Shown here: piece by piece, positions 1 to 6,755 of the stretch
Layout of the letters: every line of letters begins with the position of its first letter
How positions within the stretch are numbered: the first letter of the stretch is position 1
From: Halorubrum lipolyticum DSM 21995
GTDB taxonomy: Archaea; Halobacteriota; Halobacteria; Halobacteriales; Haloferacaceae
NCBI RefSeq assembly: GCF_000337375.1
Contig: NZ_AOJG01000006.1
Coordinates: 34,435-72,970, forward strand
Length of the DNA stretch: 38,536 nt
Direction of reading: 5' to 3'
Notes under the pieces: generated by a model
Seen by the model: the letters and a program-made list of their open reading frames with translations, nothing else
The model's database searches: none
What the model was told of the DNA's origin: nothing
Made by a program: the position numbers and the translations under genes

Positions 1-14
1 GTGCTTCGTCCTTC

Positions 15-245
15 CGGGAGACTTTGTCTCCCGTCTTCCCGCTCGCGTTGCTCGCGGGAATCGCGACTGCCCCTTTGAGTCCCACCCCGCACCGCACAGC
101 ACCGCACCTCACGCCTCCCCAGCCTCGTCAGTCGCCCTCCGCGTTGCTCCGGGCGACTGACTCCAGCGAGGGACCAGAGGTCCCTCTGGCAGCCGGCGCG
201 CAGCGCCGGCGACCTCGCGCGGCGCTGCTCGCGCCCTTCGGGCGC
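15..245. repeat. Cluster of six perfect triloop hairpins
   Basis: Inverted repeats read directly: 15-22/26-33 (8 bp, loop TTT); 36-42/54-60 (7 bp, inner GC-GTT-GC); 127-137/151-161 (11 bp, the same inner GC-GTT-GC); 168-175/179-186 (8 bp, loop AGA); 192-199/203-210 (8 bp, loop GCA); 231-236/240-245 (6 bp, loop TTC). Most close on exactly three bases. The two with an inner GCGTTGC share one architecture. They resemble dispersed palindromic elements, but whether they act as DNA cruciforms, RNA or terminators cannot be told from sequence alone. Confidence 0.8.
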
Positions 246-288
246 TCACAGGCGCACGCCACCGCCCCGTTTTATACGTGGTCGCTGC

Positions 289-395
289 TATCGCTCACGG
301 CTGTTTAAATACTGAATTGCTGCCACCGATCTGCGATACCCACTCCCGCTCTCGCTCACCGCTGTTCCTATACAGAACGATTGAGGCCGTGGGAA
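289..395. repeat. AT-rich degenerate direct repeat
   Basis: The motif CGCTCAC(G/C)GCTGTT occurs at about 292-305 and again at about 353-366. Each copy is followed by an AT-rich segment (TTAAATACTGAATTG; CCTATACAGAACGATTG). The copies are about 61 bp apart and share order and composition, which suggests an old duplication. No protein is encoded. Confidence 0.5.
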
Positions 396-432
396 GCGAT
401 CAACCGCTGAGACCCTCAACAGAGCTCCCTCA

Positions 433-1479
433 CTAGAACTCGAAGCCGACGGCGTCGCGGTCGGGCCGGATCGGACTCCCCGGATACGGCGGCGACGCCT
501 CGGGGTCGTTGAACGGCCGAGGCGCCACGTCGTTCGGCCCGCCCGGGTAGAAGAGCGCGGCGAGCGTCTGGACCGCGGTCCGCCCGCTGGCGAGCTCGAA
601 CTGGCCGCCGCCGTACAGCTCGATGCCGCGCTCCTCGCAGTACGCGATCGTCTCGAACAGCGATTCGAGGGTCCCGAACCGGGAGGGCTTCACGTTACAC
701 CACCCCGGATCGACCGGAAGCGACTCGAGGCTCTCAACGCCGTCGATCGGGTAGTCGAAGGAGAGCCGGTCGGCCTGCGGCTCCACGAGCGGGCGCGTCT
801 CGGGCGTGAACGCGGCGTCCTCCACGATCGCGGTCGGGAACGCGGCGAACACGTCGCGGTACAGCTCTGGGTCGGCCTCGACGTCGACGTCGGTGCCCTC
901 GTACCAGCCCTTCAGGTCGAGGATCCGGACCGCGTCGGTCTCCCTGAGCGCCGTGAACGCCTCCTCCGGCCAGTCCGGGGTCGGGTCGAGCTTGAACTCC
1001 AACTCGTCGTCGAGCGCGAGCAGCTCCTCGACGCGGTCGGTGGTCGGCGGCTCGCCCAGTCGCGTCGAGACGACGAACCGGACCGGCTCCGGTTCGATCC
1101 CGAGGCACTCGCCGAGCGACTCCCCGCGCTGTCGGAGCGCCAGATCGAGCGCGGCGCTCTCGACCGCCCACCGGCGGTAATTTCGGAAGTACTCCTGTTC
1201 CGGTGGCTTGTGCGCGAACAGGTCGATCTCCTCGAGGCGCGCCGACAGCTCGTCGATCGTCCACTCGCCCTCGATGTCGATGGGGTCGGTTCCGACGAGG
1301 GCGTCGTGGTCGGCGGTCTCGTAGGTCACGTCCTCGCCGCGACCGACGACGCCGTCGCCGGCGAGGCGGAACTCGGTGGTCGTCCGCTCGAACCCGCTCG
1401 TCGTCTCGCCGGTGTACCGGCGGCGATCCACCGACTCGATCGTGACCGATAGGTCCGCGATCCGCTCGTACGCGCTCAT
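433..1479 (-). CDS. Enolase-superfamily enzyme, possible o-succinylbenzoate synthase
   Basis: This 348-aa protein has the enolase-superfamily (muconate-cycloisomerase/MenC-like) layout: Lys163 in EFKLD, metal ligands Asp188 (LDLKGW), Glu220 (IVEDAAF) and Asp242 (SFDYPI), then Lys264 in NVKPSRFG. Their order and spacing fit o-succinylbenzoate synthases, which dehydrate SHCHC during menaquinone synthesis. The usual KxK is reduced to a single Lys, so the substrate is uncertain and a dipeptide epimerase or other acid-sugar enzyme remains possible. A TATA-like TTAAAC at 1506-1511 lies 29 nt before the ATG and supports this start and a nearly leaderless mRNA. If it is MenC, it would supply the quinone used by the nitrate reductase genes in this window. 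That link is inference. Confidence 0.7.
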   Translation of the reverse strand: MSAYERIADLSVTIESVDRRRYTGETTSGFERTTTEFRLAGDGVVGRGEDVTYETADHDALVGTDPIDIEGEWTIDELSARLEEIDLFAHKPPEQEYFRNYRRWAVESAALDLALRQRGESLGECLGIEPEPVRFVVSTRLGEPPTTDRVEELLALDDELEFKLDPTPDWPEEAFTALRETDAVRILDLKGWYEGTDVDVEADPELYRDVFAAFPTAIVEDAAFTPETRPLVEPQADRLSFDYPIDGVESLESLPVDPGWCNVKPSRFGTLESLFETIAYCEERGIELYGGGQFELASGRTAVQTLAALFYPGGPNDVAPRPFNDPEASPPYPGSPIRPDRDAVGFEF

Positions 1480-1551
1480 GCTGTCCCATGACGGTCCGCG
1501 GGGACTTAAACGGGAGACGCTACTCCAGGGGAGGGGGTCGCGGCCTCCGAT

Positions 1552-2262
1552 TCAGGCGCCCTCGCCGCGCCCGAGTCGGAGACGGAGTGCTGCGACCCGC
1601 GTCGCGAGCGCCCAGAACAGCGGGATCACGGTGAGCGCGACGGCGCCGGCCGCCGCGACCTGCAGCACGGTCGTCGTGAACCACGGCTCGGCGTCGGGGT
1701 AGGGGATAGAGGTGTGCGTCACCTCGCCGATCACGGGGACGAAGTAGTCCATCAGCAGGTCGACGGTGTACCACGCGGTCGCGACCGCGACCGCCTTCAG
1801 CGGGAAGTCGGTGATCCGGTGGAGCACGAACGCCTGCACGACCATCCCGAGGTGGCTCACGAGGAGGAACGCGTACATCGCGGGCCCCGAGTTCGCGAGG
1901 AACGCGGGGTGGAAGACGACGAGCACGTACGGGGTCCAGAGCCCGAGCTTGACGTTCCCGAAGAAGGCGAGCGTCGCGAGCGTGTCGCTCGACCGGCCGA
2001 GCGCCCACGCCGCGAGCGCGAGCGCGATCAACAGGGTCGCGCCCGGGCTGTCGGGGACGAATGGCCACATCTCGACCGGGAGCTCGCGGAACTGGAACCG
2101 GTAGTACCAGAACCCGAACGCGGTGCCGAGGAGGTTGATGGCGACGATCACCCAGACGAACCGGAAGGCCACGTCCTCCAGCGCCTTCGGGAGCGGGGCG
2201 AGCCACCGCGGCAGCGACTCGCGGTCCGGCGGGTCGCGGCCGAGCGCGCCGACGATGTCCAT
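1552..2262 (-). CDS. DUF1405 family membrane protein
   Basis: This 236-aa integral membrane protein has about six hydrophobic segments. Its sequence resembles the DUF1405 family (motifs FWYYRFQ near the first helix, LVVFHPAFLANSGPAMY, and WYTVDLLMDYFVP). No catalytic function is established for the family, which is common in haloarchaea and Bacillus. The N-terminus is soluble, with a Pro-rich segment before the first helix at about residue 33. The gene ends 72 nt upstream of the enolase-family gene on the same strand, and that gap carries a TATA-like element, so the two are probably transcribed separately. It is divergent from FxsA, 131 bp away. Confidence 0.75.
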   Translation of the reverse strand: MDIVGALGRDPPDRESLPRWLAPLPKALEDVAFRFVWVIVAINLLGTAFGFWYYRFQFRELPVEMWPFVPDSPGATLLIALALAAWALGRSSDTLATLAFFGNVKLGLWTPYVLVVFHPAFLANSGPAMYAFLLVSHLGMVVQAFVLHRITDFPLKAVAVATAWYTVDLLMDYFVPVIGEVTHTSIPYPDAEPWFTTTVLQVAAAGAVALTVIPLFWALATRVAALRLRLGRGEGA

Positions 2263-2393
2263 ACGGTCGGCTCGGACCGACCGGTCAAAGCCGTGGCGGT
2301 CGCGTGGCGGTGGAGAGCCACTGTCCGCGAGACGACCGCCCCCGCAACGCCCGGACGAAAAGGGCTATGGGTCCCCGGCGGGAAGGCGACGGT

Positions 2394-3068
2394 ATGCGCC
2401 CGCGAACGCTGCTCGCGCTGCTCCTCGTCGTCCCCCTCGTGGACGCGCTGTTCCTGATCGTCGTCGCGACGCGGCTGGGGTGGGCGGTCACGGTCGCGCT
2501 GGTCGTGTTGACCGCCGTGCTCGGAATGCTCCTCCTCCGCGCCGAGGGGCGCGCGACGCTCGCTCGGGTCCAGCGCAAGCTGGCCCGCGGCGAGCCCCCG
2601 ACCGACGAACTGCTCGACGGCGGCCTCCTGATCGCCGCCGGCGCGTTCCTGCTCACGCCGGGACTCGTTACCGACGCGGTCGGGTTCCTGCTCGCACTCC
2701 CGCTCTCGCGGGTCCCGATCCGCATGGCTCTCAAGAAGTACGTCGTGATCCCGTACCTCGACCGCGAGACGGACGGGTTCACCACCGGTAACGTCTACAT
2801 CGGCGGGTTCCCCGGCGGCGACGGAAACGGCGCCGGTGCCGGGTTCACGATGGGCGGCGGCGCGTTCGGTGGCGGGAACTTCGGAAACGGCGACGGCTTC
2901 GACGCCGGAGACGCCGGCGGCACCGACGAGTTCAACGGACAGGGCTCCACCGGGGACAGCACCGGCGATGCCGCCGACGGCGACCGGTTCGACGACGCGG
3001 ACCGCGCGGACGACGTGGTCGACGTGGACTTCACGGTCGAAGACGACGAGACGGACCGGAGCGACTGA
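2394..3068 (+). CDS. fxsA: FxsA family membrane protein with Gly/Asp-rich tail
   Basis: The protein is 224 aa from the ATG at 2394. That codon is preferred over upstream in-frame starts because it begins directly with the hydrophobic segment MRPRTLLALLLVVPLVDALF. The N-terminal 130 residues are a recognisable FxsA domain: two N-terminal helices, a cytoplasmic RVQRKLARGEPPTDELLDGGL stretch and the helical motif LLTPGLVTDAVGFLLALP. FxsA of E. coli relieves F-plasmid exclusion of phage T7, but its general role is unknown. The tail (about 145-224) is low-complexity Gly/Asn, then Asp-rich, as often seen in haloarchaeal versions. It stands alone, followed by tRNA-Ile. Confidence 0.85.
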   Translation: MRPRTLLALLLVVPLVDALFLIVVATRLGWAVTVALVVLTAVLGMLLLRAEGRATLARVQRKLARGEPPTDELLDGGLLIAAGAFLLTPGLVTDAVGFLLALPLSRVPIRMALKKYVVIPYLDRETDGFTTGNVYIGGFPGGDGNGAGAGFTMGGGAFGGGNFGNGDGFDAGDAGGTDEFNGQGSTGDSTGDAADGDRFDDADRADDVVDVDFTVEDDETDRSD

Positions 3069-3128
3069 GGCACGGACCGCTTTCTGCGCGCGTTCCCCGC
3101 CGCGTGAGTTGTTTCTGACTCGATCCGA

Positions 3129-3150
3129 AATCGGCTGACTGCGGCCGATT
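3129..3150. terminator. Inverted repeat after fxsA
   Basis: Arms AATCGGC (3129-3135) and GCCGATT (3144-3150) are separated by eight bases, 60 nt after the fxsA stop and before the tRNA promoter. There is no clear T tract, so a terminator role is only a guess. Confidence 0.3.
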
Positions 3151-3164
3151 CGCGAAAGGAAACC

Positions 3165-3172
3165 CTTAAAAT
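3165..3172 (+). promoter_or_regulatory. TATA-like element of tRNA-Ile
   Basis: CTTAAAAT lies 33-40 nt before the mature tRNA 5' end, in an otherwise GC-rich context. This fits an archaeal TATA box with a very short 5' leader on the tRNA precursor. Confidence 0.5.
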
Positions 3173-3204
3173 CCTACCGGCGCAACGAACGAATGCGCTC
3201 ACCT

Positions 3205-3278
3205 GGGCCAATAGCTCAGTCAGGTTGAGCGCTCGGCTGATAACCGGGAGGTCCACGGTTCAAATCCGTGTTGGCCCA
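3205..3278 (+). tRNA. tRNA-Ile (GAU)
   Basis: A complete 74-nt cloverleaf. The acceptor stem GGGCCAA pairs with TTGGCCC, followed by discriminator A. The D-arm contains AGCTCAGTCAGGTTGAGC. The anticodon stem CTCGG/CCGGG carries loop CTGATAA with anticodon GAT (3239-3241). The T-arm is CACGG-TTCAAAT-CCGTG. CC follows at 3279-3280, but CCA is not encoded in full. There is no intron. The tRNA borders a low-GC stretch, which is a common arrangement at integration sites, but I found no second copy of the tRNA 3' end in the window. Confidence 0.97.
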
Positions 3279-3288
3279 CCTTAATTGA

Positions 3289-3342
3289 ATTCGGGCTTCG
3301 CCCGAATGAATTGGTGGGCTGGGACTCCCCAGCCACCCAATT
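3289..3342. repeat. Two hairpins directly downstream of tRNA-Ile
   Basis: ATTCGGGC (3289-3296)-TTC-GCCCGAAT (3300-3307) is a perfect 8-bp triloop hairpin. It is followed by a longer one: AATTGGTGGGCTGGG (3309-3323) against CCCAGCCACCCAATT (3328-3342), 4-nt loop, with one internal mismatch zone. They may act in tRNA 3' processing or termination, or be remnants of a mobile element. The triloop form matches the cluster at 15-245. Confidence 0.6.
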
Positions 3343-3401
3343 TCGTCGTTCTACACCCCTAGAGGCACCGCTAGCGTGTCTTGTCCGGGCAAGAATTAAG
3401 C

Positions 3402-3416
3402 CGGTAGTCACTACCG
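3402..3416. repeat. Short inverted repeat CGGTAG-TCA-CTACCG
   Basis: A perfect 6-bp inverted repeat with a three-base loop, 15 nt beyond the stop codon of the minus-strand gene at 3431. It may serve as that gene's 3' hairpin. Confidence 0.4.
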
Positions 3417-3430
3417 TCTCCCGATCCGCG

Positions 3431-3733
3431 TTAGCCGAGGTGGTGTCGGCATGATGTTGTTCCGATCTCACGCTGGAGACGTTCCTGCTCACCGGCGTCC
3501 ACCCTGTGTTTGTCGAATTGAACGGCGACAAGCGATCGCGAGGCGGTTTCGTAGTAGATCGCTCGCTCGGTCTCGTGCCCGATCCCGACGAGACCTCGGC
3601 CCTCCTCGAATCTGAATAGATTCTCCGCCATTTTCGCGCTGTGGACACTCGATCGTCGAAGTTGGAGTTCTTCAGCGGGGTTCACGAAGACACCGCGGCG
3701 CCGAATCCTCTCTCCCGAGTCCGTCGTTGCCAT
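3431..3733 (-). CDS. Small protein of unknown function
   Basis: The ORF encodes 100 aa from the ATG at 3733 (MATTDSGERIRRRGVFV). A second ATG at 3754 would add seven residues, and the choice is uncertain. I recognise no family. The protein is soluble and mixed basic/acidic, has no membrane segment, and ends CRHHLG. Its base composition is less GC-rich than the core genes, and it lies between the tRNA-Ile hairpins and an AT-rich spacer, which fits acquired DNA. It could be an accessory gene of a former integrated element. Confidence 0.45.
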   Translation of the reverse strand: MATTDSGERIRRRGVFVNPAEELQLRRSSVHSAKMAENLFRFEEGRGLVGIGHETERAIYYETASRSLVAVQFDKHRVDAGEQERLQREIGTTSCRHHLG

Positions 3734-3754
3734 ATCCGTAGAACTGGTAGTCAA

Positions 3755-3962
3755 CGCAAAGGATGTGAGCCATAGGCACAGAGTGAAACTGGAAGTAAAG
3801 AGGCAGAGGGGCTCTGTTGAAACTCTTAATTGCCAATACCCTCAGATTTCATATATTATCTAGGGGATGTATCTATCACGTCACCTGAGCCTCTTGTAAA
3901 TTGTCTGTCTCAAGACATTTCGTGGTAACATTTTTGTATTAGAATAGACAGAAGTTTAACAG
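3755..3962. other. AT-rich intergenic spacer with IS-end-like sequence
   Basis: About 200 bp of low-GC sequence without a credible gene. GGCTCTGTTGAAACTC at 3810-3825 resembles, from memory, the terminal repeats of some haloarchaeal insertion sequences. No partner repeat or transposase was seen nearby. The right end holds the promoter of the following two-gene unit. Confidence 0.4.
3929..3941 (+). promoter_or_regulatory. Probable TATA box for the 3963/4146 unit
   Basis: The AT-rich run CATTTTTGTATTA is centred about 27 nt before the ATG at 3963. That is the expected distance for a haloarchaeal promoter making a leaderless mRNA. Confidence 0.5.
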
Positions 3963-4142
3963 ATGGCTATTGTGAACGTCGCCTGCCCATACTGTGGTGA
4001 AGAGGCAAACGCAAGCATCCCACGGGATGCAAAGCTCTATGACGTTAAGAAAAAGACATCGAACACCAGGGGCGAAGGGAGCTCTACTACCAGTTGTAAG
4101 AACTGCGGTGCGACATTTGCAACGTCATACACGAGGAACTAA
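3963..4142 (+). CDS. 59-aa zinc-ribbon peptide
   Basis: This short frame encodes MAIVNVACPYCGEEANASIP, continues for 59 aa and ends YTRN-TAA. Two cysteine pairs, CPYC (residues 8-11) and CKNC (45-48), make a compact zinc ribbon of the kind found in small DNA- or RNA-binding and adaptor proteins. The middle is Lys/Thr/Ser-rich and less acidic than typical haloarchaeal proteins. Codon use is AT-richer than in neighbouring core genes. It lies three bases upstream of the next ORF, so they are probably co-transcribed. A TATA-like element 27 nt upstream supports expression. I cannot assign a specific function. Confidence 0.65.
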   Translation: MAIVNVACPYCGEEANASIPRDAKLYDVKKKTSNTRGEGSSTTSCKNCGATFATSYTRN

Positions 4143-4145
4143 CGT

Positions 4146-4673
4146 ATGTATACTCCCGACCTCGATACACTGCCGAAGCACGAACTCCAGCGCCAGGTCG
4201 GGCTGATGCGCGAGCCCGACCTAGATCGAGCGTTGACGCAACCAGAGGCGTACAGCGCTGGCCCTCGTGAGCAACGGGCGATTCAGAAAGAACTCGGATG
4301 GCGTGAGCAGGAACGGATAGCCGCAGCGCAAGCTCACGATGACGCGTTGCGACAAGCTGGATTCGAAACCGGATTCAATGTGGATATCACCCAAGGCATT
4401 CCCGACCCAATTGCCGATCCGCTTCCTGATCTGGTCGTCAATCACGTGGATGATGTCGTGGATGGCAAATTCCAACCGTACGAAATACCTGATCCTCCGG
4501 CTGAAGTGGTCACTCCGTCGACATCCCCTGTTGAGGAGGCTCCGTTCGTGTCATATGACACCACGACTCCGAAGTCCATCAAGGAGGATCGGGAGGGTGT
4601 CTCGGTGAAATTCAGCGTCTCGTTCGATGACGGCTTCGACGACAAGTTCCGTTCCAAATTTAATACAAAATAG
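4146..4673 (+). CDS. Protein of unknown function, partner of the zinc-ribbon peptide
   Basis: This 175-aa protein starts MYTPDLDTLPKHELQRQ three bases after the preceding stop. The N-terminal 75 residues are rich in Gln/Glu/Arg and probably helical (EQRAIQKELGWREQERIAAA). The middle is Pro/Asp/Val-rich and likely extended. The C-terminus is Phe/Lys/Asp-rich (SVSFDDGFDDKFRSKFNTK). There is no signal peptide or membrane helix, and I recognise no family. Its moderate GC content and position in the low-GC stretch after tRNA-Ile suggest acquisition, possibly from a virus or plasmid. That is inference from composition and location. Confidence 0.55.
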   Translation: MYTPDLDTLPKHELQRQVGLMREPDLDRALTQPEAYSAGPREQRAIQKELGWREQERIAAAQAHDDALRQAGFETGFNVDITQGIPDPIADPLPDLVVNHVDDVVDGKFQPYEIPDPPAEVVTPSTSPVEEAPFVSYDTTTPKSIKEDREGVSVKFSVSFDDGFDDKFRSKFNTK

Positions 4674-5220
4674 ATATACAACGGAGCGAGTCGCCGGGGT
4701 GCATCAGGAACCGTCCGGAACACTCGGGGGTCGGCTTATATACTCACACCGAGACCGACCAGAACGTGATACGCGACGGCCGGACCGACGCCTACCGCGT
4801 CACCGATCGCGGCCGCGAGCTGCTGTCACGAGGCCGTGAGAGTCTCGATTCCGCACTCGAAGGGGAGGGCATGGGCGAACGAGTCCGACCGTCGACGTCG
4901 AAGTCCGGCGAATCCGCCACGGTCGGTGCTCGCGTACGCCGACCGCGACCGTGCGCCGCGCCTGCTCGCCGGCCACCGGGCCGTGCCGCAGTCGCTCTCT
5001 GACCCGGTCGATCGCCGGCACGGATCCGACGGCGAGATCGTGGCCCGACTCGCGATCCGCGAGGATGCCCGGACCGTCGACGATCGAGGTCCTGTTCGAG
5101 TTCGCTCGAGAGGACGGAGCGCGGGTCGCTCAGGGCGAGTGTCCCGGGCGTCGGTGTTCGCGGCTTCGCCGGCCCGCGTCGACCCGTCTCGGTTTCTTCA
5201 CCGGCGCCTTTCCCGCGCCC
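4674..5220. other. Decayed region without an intact gene
   Basis: About 550 bp with no intact gene. It begins with an AT-rich segment and a TATA-like TTATATACTC, then GC-rich sequence whose frames give Arg/Pro-rich translations lacking domain structure, apart from the winged-helix fragment listed separately. It probably represents eroded genes between the acquired stretch and the conserved core starting with the thioredoxin-like gene. Confidence 0.5.
4739..4860 (+). pseudogene. Fragment of a winged-helix transcriptional regulator
   Basis: One frame reads HTETDQNVIRDGRTDAYR and continues VTDRGRELLSRGRESLDSALE. This resembles the wing and C-terminal helix of PadR/MarR-like archaeal regulators, where a basic (R)xxYxLTDRGRE motif is typical. 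The recognition-helix part expected upstream is missing, and the frame then runs into low-complexity sequence, ending at 5002. A TATA-like sequence (4736-4743) lies 26 nt before an in-frame GTG at 4766, so a short transcript is conceivable. I favour a truncated relic. Confidence 0.4.
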
Positions 5221-5628
5221 TCAAGCCCGGACGTCCGCGCCCTCGAGCTCCCGCGCGAGGAACTCGGCGATCGACACGTCCGCCTCCTCGACGAACCGAG
5301 CGACCTCCTCGCCCTCGGCGGTCTCGACGACGACCGTCGGGATCAGCTCGATCCCGTACGCCTCGACGCCCTCGCCCTCCTTGCCGTTCGGGCCCTTCGT
5401 CACCGGGAAGTCCTCGATCCGGTCGTCGGGGACGCCGGCCGCGTCGAGCGCCGCGCCGAACGTCGGAAGCTGTCGCTGACAATCGCCACACCAGTCGCCG
5501 CCCCACACCTTGAACCGGTAGTCGGCGGCGGAGAGCGCGTCGAGCACGGCGGGGTCGAACTCGTCGGCGTCGGGGGAGTCCGGGGCGTCGCCGTCCGTGA
5601 AGTCGGGATCGAGCGTTTCGAGCGTCAT
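5221..5628 (-). CDS. Thioredoxin-like protein (WCGDC)
   Basis: This 135-aa cytoplasmic thioredoxin-fold protein has the redox motif WCGDC (Cys47, Cys50), followed by QRQLPTFGAAL. The cis-Pro region GIELIPTVVVE fits the fold. The acidic N-terminal 25 residues and the Gly-Asp pair in the motif are shared by many haloarchaeal thioredoxin-family proteins. It probably acts as a disulfide reductase, but partners are unknown. The ATG at 5628 is chosen because TTGTAAAC at 5652-5659 lies about 27 nt upstream as a TATA-like element. An upstream in-frame ATG would add 32 low-complexity residues. It is divergent from the cysteine synthase gene, 123 bp away, and both relate to thiol metabolism. Confidence 0.85.
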   Translation of the reverse strand: MTLETLDPDFTDGDAPDSPDADEFDPAVLDALSAADYRFKVWGGDWCGDCQRQLPTFGAALDAAGVPDDRIEDFPVTKGPNGKEGEGVEAYGIELIPTVVVETAEGEEVARFVEEADVSIAEFLARELEGADVRA

Positions 5629-5751
5629 ACTCGGCCGTACGCCGGCGACGCTTGTAAACGCCGCGTCGGTGGCAACGGGTCGGCGGGGGCCATCGGACGC
5701 CATTTGCCGGAGTCCGGGGGGCATTTGAGTGGCGCACTCTTCCGTTCTCCC

Positions 5752-6669
5752 ATGGACGACGACGCGTTGGACACGCTCGGCTCGCCGCTCGTGCGAGTCG
5801 ACGCTCCGACCGCGACGACGGTGGCGGCGAAGGTCGAGTCGCGCAATCCGGGCGGCTCAGCGAAGGACCGCCCGGCGCTGTACATGGTCGAGGCCGCCGA
5901 GGAGGCCGGCGACCTGACGCCCGGCGACGGGATCGTCGAGCCCACCTCCGGCAACACGGGGATCGGACTGGCGATGGTCGGCGCGGTGAAGGGGTACGAC
6001 GTGACGCTCGTGATGCCGGACGGCAAGTCGATCGAGCGCCGCCGGCTCATGCGCGCGTACGGCGCCGACGTGGAGCTCGTCGACGGCGACATCTCCGAGG
6101 CCAAGGAGCGCGCCGACGAGCTCGAACGCGAGCGGGGGATGGTCCAGCTCCGCCAGTTCGAGAACCCCGCGAACCCGCGGGCCCACTACGAGACCACCGG
6201 GCCGGAGGTCCTCGAGCAGGTGGGCGACCGCACCGTCGACGCCCTCGTCGCAGGCGTCGGCACAGGCGGCACCCTCACGGGGGTCGGGCGACGGCTCCGC
6301 GAGGCGTTCCCCGAGGTGCGGATCGACGCGGTCGAGCCGAGCGACAACGCCGTCCTCTCCGGCGGCGAGCCCGGGATCGACGAGTTCCAGGGGATGGGGC
6401 CGGGCTTTATCGCGCCCAACCTCGACACGGACCTGATCGACCGGGTCCACACCGTCGACATCGAGAGCGCCGAGGCCGAGTGCCGCCGGCTCGCGCGCGA
6501 GGGGGGGCTGCTCGTCGGCCAGTCCTCCGGCGCCTCGAACCTCGCCGCCAAGGCGGTCGCCGCCGAGCTCCGGGAGTCGGGCGCGTTCGCCGGCGACGAG
6601 CCCCTCGTCGTCACCGTCTTCTGGGACAGCGGCGAGCGCTACCTCACCGCCGGCACCTTCGACGAGTGA
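5752..6669 (+). CDS. cysK: Cysteine synthase (O-acetylserine sulfhydrylase type)
   Basis: This 305-aa PLP enzyme of fold type II would make cysteine from an activated serine and sulfide. PLP-lysine 38 lies in NPGGSAKDR, the substrate loop is PTSGNTG (64-70), the phosphate-binding loop is GVGTGGTLTG, and the C-terminal SGERYL motif matches CysK/CysM. Length is normal for the family. The start MDDDALDTLGSPLVRV is taken because the family begins just before the conserved TPL/SPLV segment. Closely related cystathionine beta-synthases cannot be excluded from sequence, but CBS domains are absent. It is divergent from the thioredoxin-like gene. Confidence 0.92.
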   Translation: MDDDALDTLGSPLVRVDAPTATTVAAKVESRNPGGSAKDRPALYMVEAAEEAGDLTPGDGIVEPTSGNTGIGLAMVGAVKGYDVTLVMPDGKSIERRRLMRAYGADVELVDGDISEAKERADELERERGMVQLRQFENPANPRAHYETTGPEVLEQVGDRTVDALVAGVGTGGTLTGVGRRLREAFPEVRIDAVEPSDNAVLSGGEPGIDEFQGMGPGFIAPNLDTDLIDRVHTVDIESAEAECRRLAREGGLLVGQSSGASNLAAKAVAAELRESGAFAGDEPLVVTVFWDSGERYLTAGTFDE

Positions 6670-6755
6670 GGGGGCCGCCGTGAGCGGGCCGACGCGGCCG
6701 GAGAGCGACCTCCCGCGACCCGGACGTTGATTACCGTCCGCCCCGCAGATCGGTC

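Larger units (their letters stand above)
1..432. other. Non-coding repeat-rich region
   Basis: I see no convincing gene here. The left part (15-245) is a run of short perfect hairpins and the right part (about 275-395) is AT-richer with a degenerate direct repeat. The open frame across 24-308 translates the hairpins into Ser/Pro/Arg-rich low-complexity sequence, so I do not accept it as a gene. The region lies downstream of the minus-strand gene ending at 433. Confidence 0.7.

Noticed and set aside
15-245. CRISPR-like repeats
   Set aside because: The palindromes differ in sequence and spacing, with no constant repeat and spacer pattern and no cas genes nearby.
24-308. 94-aa open frame at the window start
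   Set aside because: It translates the hairpin array into low-complexity Ser/Pro/Arg sequence and has no promoter or domain.
3220-3648. Minus-strand frame reading through the tRNA (FEPWTSRLSAERST ending)
   Set aside because: The C-terminus is the antisense translation of tRNA-Ile, a well-known artefact in annotations, and the rest overlaps the better-supported frame at 3431-3733.
3205-4673. Intact integrative element with tRNA-Ile as attachment site
   Set aside because: No integrase and no second copy of the tRNA 3' end were found, so only remnant status can be suggested.
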